Assembly (NCBI RefSeq): GCF_007752535.1
Contig: NZ_CP036426.1
Span: 4,588,001 to 4,652,000, forward strand
DNA: 64,000 bases
Source: Tautonia plasticadhaerens
GTDB taxonomy: Bacteria; Planctomycetota; Planctomycetia; Isosphaerales; Isosphaeraceae
Reading direction: 5' to 3'
The position numbers and the translations under genes were made by a program. The notes under the pieces are model-generated. The model was not told where the DNA came from, did not search any database, and saw only the letters and a program-made list of their open reading frames with translations. Of the stretch, positions 21,701 to 30,781 are shown in pieces (the first letter of the stretch is position 1; each line of letters begins with the position of its first letter).

Positions 21701-24700
21701 CGGCCGGACGTAGACCGGGTGGTAGTAGGGCGTGCCCGGCGTCGGGGCGCCGACCGTGGGGTCTTCCCGGACCAGCACGAAGTCCCAGTACTGGAGGTCG
21801 AGGTCGGCCGGGTCGTGGCCATCCGGCTGGTCGGCATCGTCGATGCCGTCCTTGGTCAGCATGTTGACCAGCTCGATGTAGAACCGGACCGCCGGGGAGT
21901 TCGTGGCGGGCCCGCCCGGGTCGAAGTAGTTGAACCGGAACGCGAGCACCTCGTTGAGGGCGACCGGCTGGTATTCCATGCCGTAGGTCGTCAGGCGACG
22001 GGCCAGGGGGTTCTCGTAGGCGCCGAGCCCCGCCTCTCCGGCGTCGAGCGTGGGATCGTAATCGACCACGCCGTCGCCGTCACTGTCGACGTTCAGGTCG
22101 GGAGCCCCGGTGTCGAGGTAGGGGAGGTGGATCGACGGCGGGTAGTTGTTGGAGCCGTCTCGACGCGCCGGCAGGTGGAGGAGGTCGGGGTTCTCCCAGA
22201 TGGTGATCGTGTTGTCCGGGTCGCGGAAGTCGATGATGTTGACCACGAACTGCCCGAGCTGGGCCAGCTCGTGCGGCGTGTCGATCGACTGGGGCGGCAG
22301 GATGAGCTTGAGCGTCTCGTAGGTCTCGCTGATCCACTTCTGCCGGACCGGCTCGTACGGGTCGTACGAGTGCGGCAGCGGGTGGTTCAGGTTGATCCGC
22401 CGCCCGCGGTGGTGGATGTTGGGCGTCTGCAGCCCGAGGAGGTCGATCGACGCCGACGCTCCCGCCGCGAACCGGGCGTTGACCTGGGCAAGTTGCTGGC
22501 GGGCGGACGGGGCGCGGGCCGGGTCGCCGGCCGACAGATAGGGGGCGGACAGCGAGGTGTCGAAGACGTTGCCGACGCCGTCCGGGTTGTCGTGGGCGAA
22601 CGTGGCGTCGATCCGGTCCCAGGTCTCGACGCTGAACAGGCGGCGGCGGGTGAGGCTGTCCGCGGCCTCGACGAAGCTGATGGGCGCGAGCTGCGCGAGG
22701 CGGCTGTCCAGCTCGTCGCCGTCGACGTCGTGGCTGCGGTAGAGCCACTCCAGGTCCGTCAGCCCGAACGGGGCGTCGGTGCCGTCGGGCTGGTAGAGGT
22801 TCATTTCGTTCGGGTCATTGTAGAGCAGGCTCCCCGTCAGCGGGTAATTGTGCACCGGGGTGGCTGGAACGGCGGCGGGGGCACCGGCGGGGATTGGACC
22901 CAGGAGGCGAGAGTTCTGCCTGCTGTTCACGGCATCGGTGAAGGTCCCGACATAGGCACCGTTGGCCGTGTCGAACAGGTTGTCCGGGGGCAGCGGAAGG
23001 TTCGGGTTGGCCGGATCGCGCGGCGCATAGCCGCGATTTGAGGCGGGATTGCCTGCCGCATCGGGGGCGGTGCTGCGGTCGTAGGGCATGGCGGCCATGT
23101 GGGACGCGTTCGTGCCGCCCGGGGCCCGGAACGACTCGAAGCCGCGGTATTCGTTATGACGCGATCGGGCCAGCGGGTAGGACGGCCGATTGGGGGCCGA
23201 GGTCCGATTCTCGTTCGGGATCAGCCGGGCGGGGGCCCCTCCGCCATCGGCGTTGTGGATGCTCCGGCCGGCGGCGCCGAACACATCGTAGTCATCGACA
23301 TCGAGCGGCACGCCCGGTGGTCGGAAGTAGTGGAAGAAGCCGACACGTCCCTTGGAATCGGGGCCGATGTCCGGCGGGAGGAGCGATGCCGGGTCGTTCG
23401 GGACGCGGTTGAAGCGGTACACCTGGCCGACGCCGGTCGGGTCGATTGGAGTGACAAACCGCTGGTAACGCTCGGAGGCCAGCAACGGCATCCCCTGTGG
23501 CCCGGGGATCAACCCCGCCGACAGGTCAAGGTAAAGATTACGCCGGATCGCCGGATCAAAGGTTTGGTCCGCATAGTATTGGCCGGCCTCGGGGCCATAA
23601 AGCTGCGGATCAGACGGGTCAGGGCGGGGAGGCGCGAAGTCGTACGTGTCGTAATTGTCGTCGATGCCGTCGACTCGATACTGTGAGTCCGAGAACGGCG
23701 AGTAGCCCGGCTGGACCGGGTTGCGGTCGGAGAAATTCAGCGCCCGGTGAAGGGGGCCGGCAACGATGTCGCCGCCCGTGTTGGCCGCGTTCAGCTGGGG
23801 CGGCACGGCGTTGGGTTCACCCCAGCGGCCGGGCACGACTGGGGAGCCCGAGCGTTCGACGGGATCGGTGGGATCCTCGTCATTCACGTTGTTCGCAAAT
23901 CCGATCCTCCTGCCTTGCACCAGGACCGAATTCGCATCCGCGTTGTTCTCGTCGAACGGCCGGGTGCCGGTCAGCAGGCTGCGGAGTTGGGTCAGGCTGA
24001 CGGGGATGTGCCGATACGAGGCGCCGGGGTAGACGGCGTCGTCGAACTGCTGGTGGAGCGGCTTCTGCTCGTCCGGCACGTTCACGCCGCCGACCAGCGT
24101 GCTGTCGAGGGTGTTCTGGAGCCCGTAGCTCGGGTTGATCTCGCTCGGCGAATAGCCCAGGTGCGAGGCGTGGCTGAACAGCGGCATGCCCGCCTCGTCG
24201 ACGTTCGGCGTGGCCGGGTCGTCGACCGCGAAGCGGTTGTTGAGGTTACCCGCGGTGTTCAGCGGCATCCGGCCGTTGAGCCCGAGGACCATGAACGAGA
24301 AGAGCGGCTTGTAGAGTGTGCCGTCGTCGGCCCGCTGGGCCGGGTAGCCGAGGTCCAGCCAGACCGAGTCCGGCTGGCCGTCGCCGTCGTTGTCGACGTC
24401 GTAGGTGATCGTCCCGTCGGCGTTCGGGCTCAGCGCGCTGAAGCCGGCCGTGGGGTGGTCGACCGGCCGGGGCCGCAGGATCTTGGAGACGGCCCGGACC
24501 GACCGGAATCGATCGGCCGTATTCACTGCGTAGTTCTGCGGCCCCGGGAATGTCATGTCCGTGAGCACGCCGGGGTTGGCCGGGTCGTGATCGACGAGGA
24601 TGCCGGGCCGGTGGAACGACGGGATCACGGTCCGGCCGTCGGCGCTCTGCACCGCGAGGAACCAGTTCTCCAGGTCGGGCGCGTCGTAGTCCTCGTCGAC

Positions 24701-25528
24701 GCCGATGCCGGAGGCGTTCAGGTCGAAGGGCGCGACCGCATCACGGTTGCCGTTGAGGAGACCGCCGCTGAGGCGGAAATTGCCGAACTGCGCGGCCTGG
24801 GCGTTCCCCGCGCCGACGACGGAACTCTGGGATGTGACGCTGTTCAGTGCCGCCATGCCCGTGCCGTTGAACGCGTGGCGGAAGCGGCTATCGAGCTCGA
24901 ACTGCATATTGGCGAGCGGCCGGGTCAGCAGGGGGTTGCCGCCGGAGTCCCTGGGCATGACATGGACGCCGGACAGGTCGAACTGATAGACACCCCCAAC
25001 CTCGCGCTGATTGGTGACCTGGAGGGTGTGCGAGGCGCTCGCCGGACTGACGTTCGGTATGGCGTCCAGTTGCGGCAAGCGGAGGTACCAGGAGATGTAA
25101 TTGAAGCCATTGAAGGGGAGGTTCGTCGTGACGGTCCAGCGGATGGTGTTGCCGCTGGTCGCGGGAGTCCCCGTGGGGGCCGGGTTGCCGGCGATCTGGA
25201 GCGGTTGGCCGGTCGGAGTTTGATCGAGGAAGCCGTTGGCGTCCCCGTCGCTGCCGTACATGTCGCGCTTCAGGCCGTGACCATAGAGCGCGGACATGGG
25301 GTTGGAGGTGTCGTTGATGAGCTGGCCGATGGCGTAGTTGAACAGGGCGTCGACGCGGGGGCGATTGAGCTTCTTGCTATAGCTGCGGGCGGCGCTGCGG
25401 GCCTGGCCGCTGAAGGTGGCGAAGGAGACGCCGATGACCGCCAGCAGGCCCATCATCGCGAGCACGAGGATGAGGACCACGCCGCGGCGGCGGCCGGCGG
25501 GGCTTCGGGTTCTGCTGCGGGCGTACAT
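18800..25528 (-). CDS. giant GspK/PilX-like minor pseudopilin
   Basis: 2242 residues. The N-terminus RRRG-VVLILVLAMMGLLAVIG is GspK-like: a basic leader, a hydrophobic helix at about 16-39, and no Glu at +5, which is a known peculiarity of GspK. The downstream SARSYSKKLNRPRVDALFNYAIGQL fits the helical spine. The remaining ~2150 residues are soluble and rich in Asp, Pro and Asn, with DxDxDG-type loops such as DNDGDGQPD and DSDGDGVVD. GspK of model systems is about 320 residues and caps the pseudopilus. It follows a GspJ-like gene by 74 nt. No enzymatic domain is recognisable, and a tip adhesin or substrate-binding role is only inferred. Confidence 0.88.
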   Translation of the reverse strand: MYARSRTRSPAGRRRGVVLILVLAMMGLLAVIGVSFATFSGQARSAARSYSKKLNRPRVDALFNYAIGQLINDTSNPMSALYGHGLKRDMYGSDGDANGFLDQTPTGQPLQIAGNPAPTGTPATSGNTIRWTVTTNLPFNGFNYISWYLRLPQLDAIPNVSPASASHTLQVTNQREVGGVYQFDLSGVHVMPRDSGGNPLLTRPLANMQFELDSRFRHAFNGTGMAALNSVTSQSSVVGAGNAQAAQFGNFRLSGGLLNGNRDAVAPFDLNASGIGVDEDYDAPDLENWFLAVQSADGRTVIPSFHRPGILVDHDPANPGVLTDMTFPGPQNYAVNTADRFRSVRAVSKILRPRPVDHPTAGFSALSPNADGTITYDVDNDGDGQPDSVWLDLGYPAQRADDGTLYKPLFSFMVLGLNGRMPLNTAGNLNNRFAVDDPATPNVDEAGMPLFSHASHLGYSPSEINPSYGLQNTLDSTLVGGVNVPDEQKPLHQQFDDAVYPGASYRHIPVSLTQLRSLLTGTRPFDENNADANSVLVQGRRIGFANNVNDEDPTDPVERSGSPVVPGRWGEPNAVPPQLNAANTGGDIVAGPLHRALNFSDRNPVQPGYSPFSDSQYRVDGIDDNYDTYDFAPPRPDPSDPQLYGPEAGQYYADQTFDPAIRRNLYLDLSAGLIPGPQGMPLLASERYQRFVTPIDPTGVGQVYRFNRVPNDPASLLPPDIGPDSKGRVGFFHYFRPPGVPLDVDDYDVFGAAGRSIHNADGGGAPARLIPNENRTSAPNRPSYPLARSRHNEYRGFESFRAPGGTNASHMAAMPYDRSTAPDAAGNPASNRGYAPRDPANPNLPLPPDNLFDTANGAYVGTFTDAVNSRQNSRLLGPIPAGAPAAVPATPVHNYPLTGSLLYNDPNEMNLYQPDGTDAPFGLTDLEWLYRSHDVDGDELDSRLAQLAPISFVEAADSLTRRRLFSVETWDRIDATFAHDNPDGVGNVFDTSLSAPYLSAGDPARAPSARQQLAQVNARFAAGASASIDLLGLQTPNIHHRGRRINLNHPLPHSYDPYEPVRQKWISETYETLKLILPPQSIDTPHELAQLGQFVVNIIDFRDPDNTITIWENPDLLHLPARRDGSNNYPPSIHLPYLDTGAPDLNVDSDGDGVVDYDPTLDAGEAGLGAYENPLARRLTTYGMEYQPVALNEVLAFRFNYFDPGGPATNSPAVRFYIELVNMLTKDGIDDADQPDGHDPADLDLQYWDFVLVREDPTVGAPTPGTPYYHPVYVRPDPITGQVPQVAGVAPPVLPDDFAGTAAEITALPPEQARPVVVGTGKAVEPNDTGTSFDERRRSYIDFATVSPFDGTGGGLDKRVPAMDPDEIGDPASYFVIGGTRFGGTGTPPPLDDLLEDELRDDNDGKFFDPDDWDLIPDSYVDAAATSDASPFKKPDGTDRKEGLYHWLYLRRPANPLLPPDPNTNPLVVVDSIRFPFSASDGRGQESSGTAVVLNSPTQPIYAIERPQPFRGGQIVPDPDDRLSPLYIYGTSEQARAIRSGGGDETYYNLGGMNQVATTEDIRHTLEDPNRAGRYELDDGTNDEDFQEAWDYVVFNDRDFMSVAELMLVPGSPPGLFTKQFASQPPPPDRLQPGSPALTIPQQFARRIAAAPAYTPATSDTITTRGAFYRLPPTSRSGGSIDFDFVPGHWAEDAADPGNAPTNGVSPAIEHTEVRSYPYLVDKFFYTSDPRTVIDPSVAGDGHRVGGPTSAGWHRMLEFFEVPSPVLDAIGPVAQGVNFDWYRQDLRPGLLNPNLIVDEEVFFGLLDDPRLLDAGNVIGRIQNSNNTSMPRVVTQVDLNGTPTASYPMANRGVTVFTTDAAGQFLSTEPTSLNYPQGGMKLPFADFLKQRHGGSGFLFAYGDGATGAPYPGAIAGNDDQKVSRDRPYRSLAYPYIQSTLLRPATMEPSAFTNPVLDVNPYAFDPGLRNRHLDPGFLYRPVAANPRSYYPALRTQVVSTFPRIPPIGFPIVPPVPPRRLFQVPDYGISNETSTAPNFDYGLDHDQNAATAVVGRFSGSNAAVGTIANDSNPTHYVPIADVNAANTARPLPSIGMSGGATPTTLFPPQTTTTSEGPPAVGVSYLGGTFVPTPPSASGPDPIGPFLDMRRHPYYRTELIQKMTNLTTPRTHQFAVWVTVGFFEVVRPGDRAQLVPDELGPELGSASGNIARHRMFFILDRSRATGYDPRNPGQYRDVVLWSRRIE

Positions 25529-25602
25529 CGCTGGGTTCCTTTCGACGGATCCTTCGGGCCCCGGCGCGGCTCACCGAGGGGAGGGGGAGGAGGTTGCCGC
25601 GG

Positions 25603-27624
25603 TCAGAGCTTGTCCGTGAAGTCCTGGCGGATCGTCAGCACCTTGGCCCGCGAGTCGTCGGGCGCGGCCAGCCGGATCTGGATCTGGATGCCGAACAGCG
25701 GCGACGGATAAGGCGGCGGGTATGACGGGTACAGCGGCCGCTCCGGGGGATCGGCGTAGGGACCGGCCTCTAGGGGGTTGATCCCATGGAGCGGGGCGAA
25801 CGCGTAGTCGGTCGACCAGCTATCCCAGGTCCGCCGCATGCGGACGGTCGCCGTGGAATTCTCCCCCAGCAGTGAGTTCGCTCGCAGCAGATAGGTGATC
25901 GCCTGGGGGTCGACTCGATTATCGATGGTGAGCGGCGGAATGCGGCCCTCGTGGCCGAACGTCACTTCCTCGCCGACGGCGGTCCCGAAGGTCCGCTCGC
26001 CGCCGAAGGTCGCGGAATTGGTATTGGTCTGGCGCTTGAACCTGGCCGCGTAGCCGAGGTCGTCGTAGCGAGGGGGCTCGTTCCTGCCGTTCGCGGGTTG
26101 AGGAGTTATTTGAGCGGTTGTCGAATTCTCCTCGCCGAAGTTCGCATGGGGGCCGTAGAGGAAGTAGTTCGGATCCAGGGCCTTGACGTCGAAGCTGCGG
26201 ACGTTGGTCGCGAGCAGGTCGTCCTGCAACGCGGCGAAGCCCGGGACGTCATCACCGATCGAGGGGGCAGGATTGGGCGGAGTCATCCTCCCTACCCTGT
26301 CGGAGTACCAGTGGTCCTGCGGGGGGAGCCATTCGAGATTGTTCGCGGCCTGGAGCCGGGAGAGGCCGTAGGCCTGGATCCCGATGCCACGGGTGAGGTC
26401 ATTGAATCCGATTCGCTTGGTCGCGGCGTGCCAGTCGGGATCGCGCGTCTCGGCCCAGGTCGGGAAGCCCCACCAGGTCCACCGCTCGGCGGCCACGTCC
26501 GGGACGGGCAGGTTGTCGCCCAGGTCGAGCGGCGCGTGGTTCGAATTCACCGGCCGCAGCGGATTCGTCGCGTTCGGCATGCCCAGGTAGGGGCCGAGGT
26601 TGATCGAGGCCGGAGTGACGAACGAGTTCGGCTTCGAGTACGCGCCGGGGAAGAGGAAGGGGAAGGCCCACCGGTCGGGGACTCGAATCGAGGCGATGGA
26701 AAGCTGATGGGTCGGATCGTTGATGTACCCCGCGTCCCATGCCCCGATCGTCAAGGTCGGGTAGTAGTCAGCGACCCCGTTCTCGTTCCGGTCGTCGAAT
26801 TGACCGTCGGGCACCCCGCCGACGAGCGTCCCGACGGGGTTCCTCGTGAAATAATCGTCGGCGAAGCGAGGCCGGAAGGCCCGGTTGTGGCGGTTGGTTA
26901 GGTCGCCGAGCGTGTTCGGGACGGGGACACCCGTGTCCGTGATCGGGTTCCCGTTGGCGGCTAGCGTGATGCTCGACGGGGGGCGGACCGAGACATCATT
27001 GGCGCCCTGCCAGCTGACGAGGGTCCCGTCGATGTTGAAGGCGCCGCCGCGGTAGAAATATTGGCCGGTGGCAGGATCCAGATCGACCACCAACGAGTCC
27101 TTCCGATCCGGCACGACGAGCAGGACGCGGCGATAGAGGTTGCCGTTGCGGAGGAAGTAGATGATCTCGGCGTGGTCGCTGGTGATCGTAGTCGGGGCGT
27201 AGCGGGCCTGGTTGGCTCGCGGGTGGCCGGCGGGATAGACGCCGCGCTGGAGCATGATCCGGCCGGTGAAGGGCTGGCCGGGGGGGGCCTTGGCGGTGAA
27301 GCAGAGGATGTCGTCGGTGTCCTCGCCCTGGGCGTCGGCGAAGGAGTTCTCGATGTACTCGAAGTAGCCGAGGTTGTGGTTGGGGTCGAGCGGCGGGGTG
27401 AACCGGGCGGTGACGCCTCGGAGATCCTGGCGGATCACGGCGTCGACCCGTCGTGTGACCGAGGCCATCTCCTGGTCGGTCCGCGCGATCGTCATGCCCT
27501 CGGTCGCCGCCGTGAACAGGGCGACGATGATCGACATGATGAGCAGCATCAGGGCGATCGTCACCATGAGTTCGACCAGCGTCAGGCCCCTTCGGGCCGT
27601 CGGCCGGGCTGTCGGGCGTCGCAT
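25603..27624 (-). CDS. GspJ/PilW-like pseudopilin, oversized
   Basis: 673 residues. The prepilin leader MRRPTARPTARRG is followed by LTLVELMVTIALMLLIMSI, with cleavage expected after Gly13 and Glu at +5. The next segment, TRTDQEMASVTRRVDAVIRQDLRG, matches the spine of GspJ/PulJ-type minor pseudopilins. Classical GspJ is about 200 residues, so this protein carries roughly 450 extra, including a DRNENGVADYYPTL loop of Ca-site type. Position fits GspJ: after the GspI-like and before the GspK-like gene. The exact subclass is inferred from order and leader. Confidence 0.87.
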   Translation of the reverse strand: MRRPTARPTARRGLTLVELMVTIALMLLIMSIIVALFTAATEGMTIARTDQEMASVTRRVDAVIRQDLRGVTARFTPPLDPNHNLGYFEYIENSFADAQGEDTDDILCFTAKAPPGQPFTGRIMLQRGVYPAGHPRANQARYAPTTITSDHAEIIYFLRNGNLYRRVLLVVPDRKDSLVVDLDPATGQYFYRGGAFNIDGTLVSWQGANDVSVRPPSSITLAANGNPITDTGVPVPNTLGDLTNRHNRAFRPRFADDYFTRNPVGTLVGGVPDGQFDDRNENGVADYYPTLTIGAWDAGYINDPTHQLSIASIRVPDRWAFPFLFPGAYSKPNSFVTPASINLGPYLGMPNATNPLRPVNSNHAPLDLGDNLPVPDVAAERWTWWGFPTWAETRDPDWHAATKRIGFNDLTRGIGIQAYGLSRLQAANNLEWLPPQDHWYSDRVGRMTPPNPAPSIGDDVPGFAALQDDLLATNVRSFDVKALDPNYFLYGPHANFGEENSTTAQITPQPANGRNEPPRYDDLGYAARFKRQTNTNSATFGGERTFGTAVGEEVTFGHEGRIPPLTIDNRVDPQAITYLLRANSLLGENSTATVRMRRTWDSWSTDYAFAPLHGINPLEAGPYADPPERPLYPSYPPPYPSPLFGIQIQIRLAAPDDSRAKVLTIRQDFTDKL

Positions 27625-27707
27625 CGAGGATCCCTCGCTTTGATTCGAGTACGCGTCACGTCGCGGGAGGCCGGCCCTTCCCGGGCCGGCCGGGGGCCGA
27701 CGGGAGG

Positions 27708-29162
27708 CTATCGGCTATAGAGCAGGGTCGAGTGGACGTTGACCACATACGGGTTGATCAGGGCCGCCTCGTGGATGACGGGGACGACCTGCCCGCCGGC
27801 GACCGTGAGCCTCGTCTTGGCCTTCACGGGTGAGTCGATGCGGATGATCATCCGGCGGTGGTTCGGGTAGGCCTGGTCGATCTCGGGCTCGCCGACCCGG
27901 ACGACGCGGTACCAGTTGCAGCGCTGGCCGGGGTAGCGAGTCCCCCCGCCGCCGGGCACGAACGGGTAGTTGGCGACGGAACGTGCCTGGTAACGTTCAT
28001 AGGTGACGTCGGCGATCCAGCCGCCCACCCGGACCCTGGGGTCGGGCGTCGCCACGTCCCAGCGGAGCAGGACGGTCCGATCGTCCCCCTGGCTGTAGCC
28101 GTTCGCGTCGATCGCGCTGGGGGAGCCGGTGTGGCCCCAGACGGCCTCCACGACGCGCTCGTCCAGGGGGACGCTGGCCCGGCGGCTGGGGTCCCGGTCG
28201 CCGGCGCCGTCGTAGGGGGCCGCGACGGAGCCGAACCCGATGGGACGCTTGTGGAAGATGACGATGTCGGCCTCGTAGGCCGAGGCGTCCCCGGCCGACG
28301 CCTGCCGGGCGGTCAGCATCCAGGTGAACTCCCAGGTGCGCTGGGACTCGTACAAGCCAGTCTCGCTGAACGGGCCGGCGAAGTTCGTCGGGACGAGCGG
28401 GCTATTGGCAGAGACGTTGCCCGAAACATCGACACCGACATCGGCCCCAGCCTCGTCGAAGACGACGTCGTCGAGCGAGGCGAGGGCGTTCCCGGCCTGC
28501 TCGGAGGTCTCGGCGATGCCCGCGCTGGTCGGCAGCGAGTAGGTCAGCGGCCAGCCGAAGGGACTCGCGTCATACGGCAGGAAATTGGTGATGCGCTGCA
28601 GCCCATGGGAGGCCGGCTGGGCGCCCTGGATCTGGCTGATCCCCGACCCGAAGCGGGCCTCGATGGTCCCCGGGGTCTGGGGGGGAGTGTCGCTCGCCGT
28701 GTCGTAGTGGACGGCCGACCAGAACAGCGGGTCGTAGGCCACCGGCAGGCCCCGCTGGAACGCATCGACGTAGACGCCCGGCGTGTTCGCCTCGTCGGCG
28801 ACGTTGAAGTCCTTGTTGAAGGGGGTCGGCAGGTAGGCCGACCGGGAAACCGGCCAGCTGTTGTTCGGCGTATTCGCGGCCGACAGCGGTCCGGCCCCGC
28901 CGTAGCCGTAGCGGGCGCCGTACCAGCTGTTCGTCGGCTCGACGAACAACCGGAGGTCCAGCAGGTTGCGGGCGTTGGCCTCGGAGACCGCCGACTCGGC
29001 CAGCAGGGTCGAGCGCGAGTCCCGGGTGGCGTCCCGCATCCGGAGGATGGAGATCGGGAACAGGGCAGCGATCGACACGAAGCCGATGCCCATGATCATG
29101 ATGGAGATCAGGATCTCGGTCAGGGTAATCCCCGACCTCGCGGCGTTCCGGCGGTTCTGCAT
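27708..29162 (-). CDS. GspI/PilV-like pseudopilin, oversized
   Basis: 484 residues. MQNRRNAARSG then ITLTEILISIMIMGIGFVSI is a prepilin leader with cleavage after Gly11 and Glu at +5. The following AALFPISILRMRDATRDSRSTLLAESAVSEAN resembles PilV/GspI proteins. The ATG at 29162 is preferred because GAGG lies 7 nt upstream. A GTG at 29174 overlapping the previous TGA is an alternative that adds four residues. Typical GspI is about 120 residues. It lies between GspH-like and GspJ-like genes on the same strand. Confidence 0.87.
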   Translation of the reverse strand: MQNRRNAARSGITLTEILISIMIMGIGFVSIAALFPISILRMRDATRDSRSTLLAESAVSEANARNLLDLRLFVEPTNSWYGARYGYGGAGPLSAANTPNNSWPVSRSAYLPTPFNKDFNVADEANTPGVYVDAFQRGLPVAYDPLFWSAVHYDTASDTPPQTPGTIEARFGSGISQIQGAQPASHGLQRITNFLPYDASPFGWPLTYSLPTSAGIAETSEQAGNALASLDDVVFDEAGADVGVDVSGNVSANSPLVPTNFAGPFSETGLYESQRTWEFTWMLTARQASAGDASAYEADIVIFHKRPIGFGSVAAPYDGAGDRDPSRRASVPLDERVVEAVWGHTGSPSAIDANGYSQGDDRTVLLRWDVATPDPRVRVGGWIADVTYERYQARSVANYPFVPGGGGTRYPGQRCNWYRVVRVGEPEIDQAYPNHRRMIIRIDSPVKAKTRLTVAGGQVVPVIHEAALINPYVVNVHSTLLYSR

Positions 29163-29170
29163 CACGTCCC

Positions 29171-30781
29171 TCACTCCCCCCGTTGCTGCCGGATGGCCTC
29201 GACGTACGGGACGTCCTGCGCCGGCACGGCGCCGAATCCCGGATAGGCCACGGCCGTCGTGCTGAACTCGGCGATCGGGCTGACCGAGGCGTTCCCGGTC
29301 TTCGCCGAGATCGTCACCATCCGCCGTTCGCCTTCGAGGACCCGCGTCGTGACCGCCGGCGACGCCTCCCTCGGCACAGGCAAATAAGGATAGGCGGTCC
29401 TGTTGATGAGATCCGGCTCGAAGAGGTTGTCCCGCTCGGCGATCCAGAGGTGGTAGAACGAGAACTGGCCCACCCTGTTGAGCTGGTAGGGGGTCGCCGG
29501 GACCACCCTCCCGTCCGGATAGAACAGCAGGTCGACGTACCCCGTGGCCGGGTCGATCGGCACCCGAGACCGCTCGGGCGCGCCCGGGGCGACAGGACTC
29601 ACCCCCCAGGCGGCAGTCGTCAGGTCGATCACGGCCGCCCCGGTCAGGCCGACCTCCCGCGCCCCGGAGGACACGAACGGACGCCGGGTGATCGAGTACG
29701 AGGTCGGAGTGCCGGTCCCGCCGTGGAGGAAGAAGGTGTCCGCCCCCTGGAACGAGAACGTGACGGTGGGGGTGGTGTTGTAGCTGCTCTGCCCGACGAA
29801 CGAATCGAGCTCGTATTCGACGAGCAGCAGGTTGCTGCCCGGGGAGCTCGTCGGTCCCGCGGGGTTGAGCGGTGCCCCGGCGTCGGCATTCCAGAACAGC
29901 TCGTCGGCCTCGTCGACCCAGCTGTCCCCGTCGTCATCGATCCCGTTGAACCCCGGGTCGATCACGCCGTCGCCGTTGTTGTCGACCCCGTCGAAGGCCT
30001 CGTCGATGTAGCCGTTGGATGAGGCGTAATTGACGGGCGGGGGATCGTCCCGGCCGTTGACCACGTAGAGGAACTCGCGCCCCGCGAAATTCGAGATCCC
30101 CGTGCTCGACGGATTGAACACGTACTGGTTCGTTCCCGGCGTGCCGGAGGCGCCGGGGGCCAGGGGGGCATCGCGGTTGACGAACCGCTCCGGGTTGACG
30201 ATGTTGCCCCCGGTATCCTGGAACGACCACATCGGGCCGGCCACGCGGTACTCGATGCTGGAATTCGCGAGGCGGACGGCATCGCCCTGCCGGATGTTGT
30301 AATGCCAGGCCGTGGGCGGCGCGGGGATGGCCCCGAGGCCTAACGCAACACTCGCAAGCTCTTCCTCCCTCATGCGAGCCATGAGGACCGGGCGGGCGAC
30401 CTGGATGGTCGCGTTTGGATTGACCACCGCGACCTGCGACACGAGGAAGCCGGGGATGACCTCGCCCTCCGCGTAGTTCGGCAGGACTTCCAGCGGGACC
30501 ATCCGGTTCGAGGCGATGATTCCAGTCCCGGTCGTGTCGTTCAGCGTCGGGTCCGGCAGCAGCCGGATGCCGGCGGGCTGGCCGCTGCCGGCGGCGCGGT
30601 CCTGGGTCGCGGTGAGGACGGCCTGGACGGTGCTGGCCGCCTCGCTCACGTCGCGCTCCGAGAGCGACGCGAGCACCGTCGGCAACGTCGCCGCGCTGAC
30701 GAGCAGGATGATCGCCATGACGACGAGCAGTTCGGTAAGCGTCAGCCCCGACGGGCGGGGGCGTCGAGAGGCGAGGGCCAT
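29171..30781 (-). CDS. GspH-like pseudopilin, oversized
   Basis: 536 residues. The leader MALASRRPRPSG then LTLTELLVVMAIILLVSAATLP has the cleavage Gly at 12 and Glu at +5. The spine SEAASTVQAVLTATQDRAAGSGQPAGIRL is GspH/FimT-like, where a helix is followed by a strand starting GIRL. The body has a clear pair of DxDxDG-like loops (DNNGDGVIDPGFNGIDDDGD). The ATG at 30781 overlaps the stop of the preceding gene by one base (TGATG), so translation is probably coupled. Classical GspH is about 170 residues. Confidence 0.87.
   Translation of the reverse strand: MALASRRPRPSGLTLTELLVVMAIILLVSAATLPTVLASLSERDVSEAASTVQAVLTATQDRAAGSGQPAGIRLLPDPTLNDTTGTGIIASNRMVPLEVLPNYAEGEVIPGFLVSQVAVVNPNATIQVARPVLMARMREEELASVALGLGAIPAPPTAWHYNIRQGDAVRLANSSIEYRVAGPMWSFQDTGGNIVNPERFVNRDAPLAPGASGTPGTNQYVFNPSSTGISNFAGREFLYVVNGRDDPPPVNYASSNGYIDEAFDGVDNNGDGVIDPGFNGIDDDGDSWVDEADELFWNADAGAPLNPAGPTSSPGSNLLLVEYELDSFVGQSSYNTTPTVTFSFQGADTFFLHGGTGTPTSYSITRRPFVSSGAREVGLTGAAVIDLTTAAWGVSPVAPGAPERSRVPIDPATGYVDLLFYPDGRVVPATPYQLNRVGQFSFYHLWIAERDNLFEPDLINRTAYPYLPVPREASPAVTTRVLEGERRMVTISAKTGNASVSPIAEFSTTAVAYPGFGAVPAQDVPYVEAIRQQRGE

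Noticed and set aside
17009-23041. 2010-residue plus-strand open frame opposite the GspK-like gene
   Set aside because: Arg/Val/Gly-rich antisense product without any family motif. It exists because stop codons are rare in GC-rich antisense frames. The minus-strand frame has a clear prepilin start and operon context.
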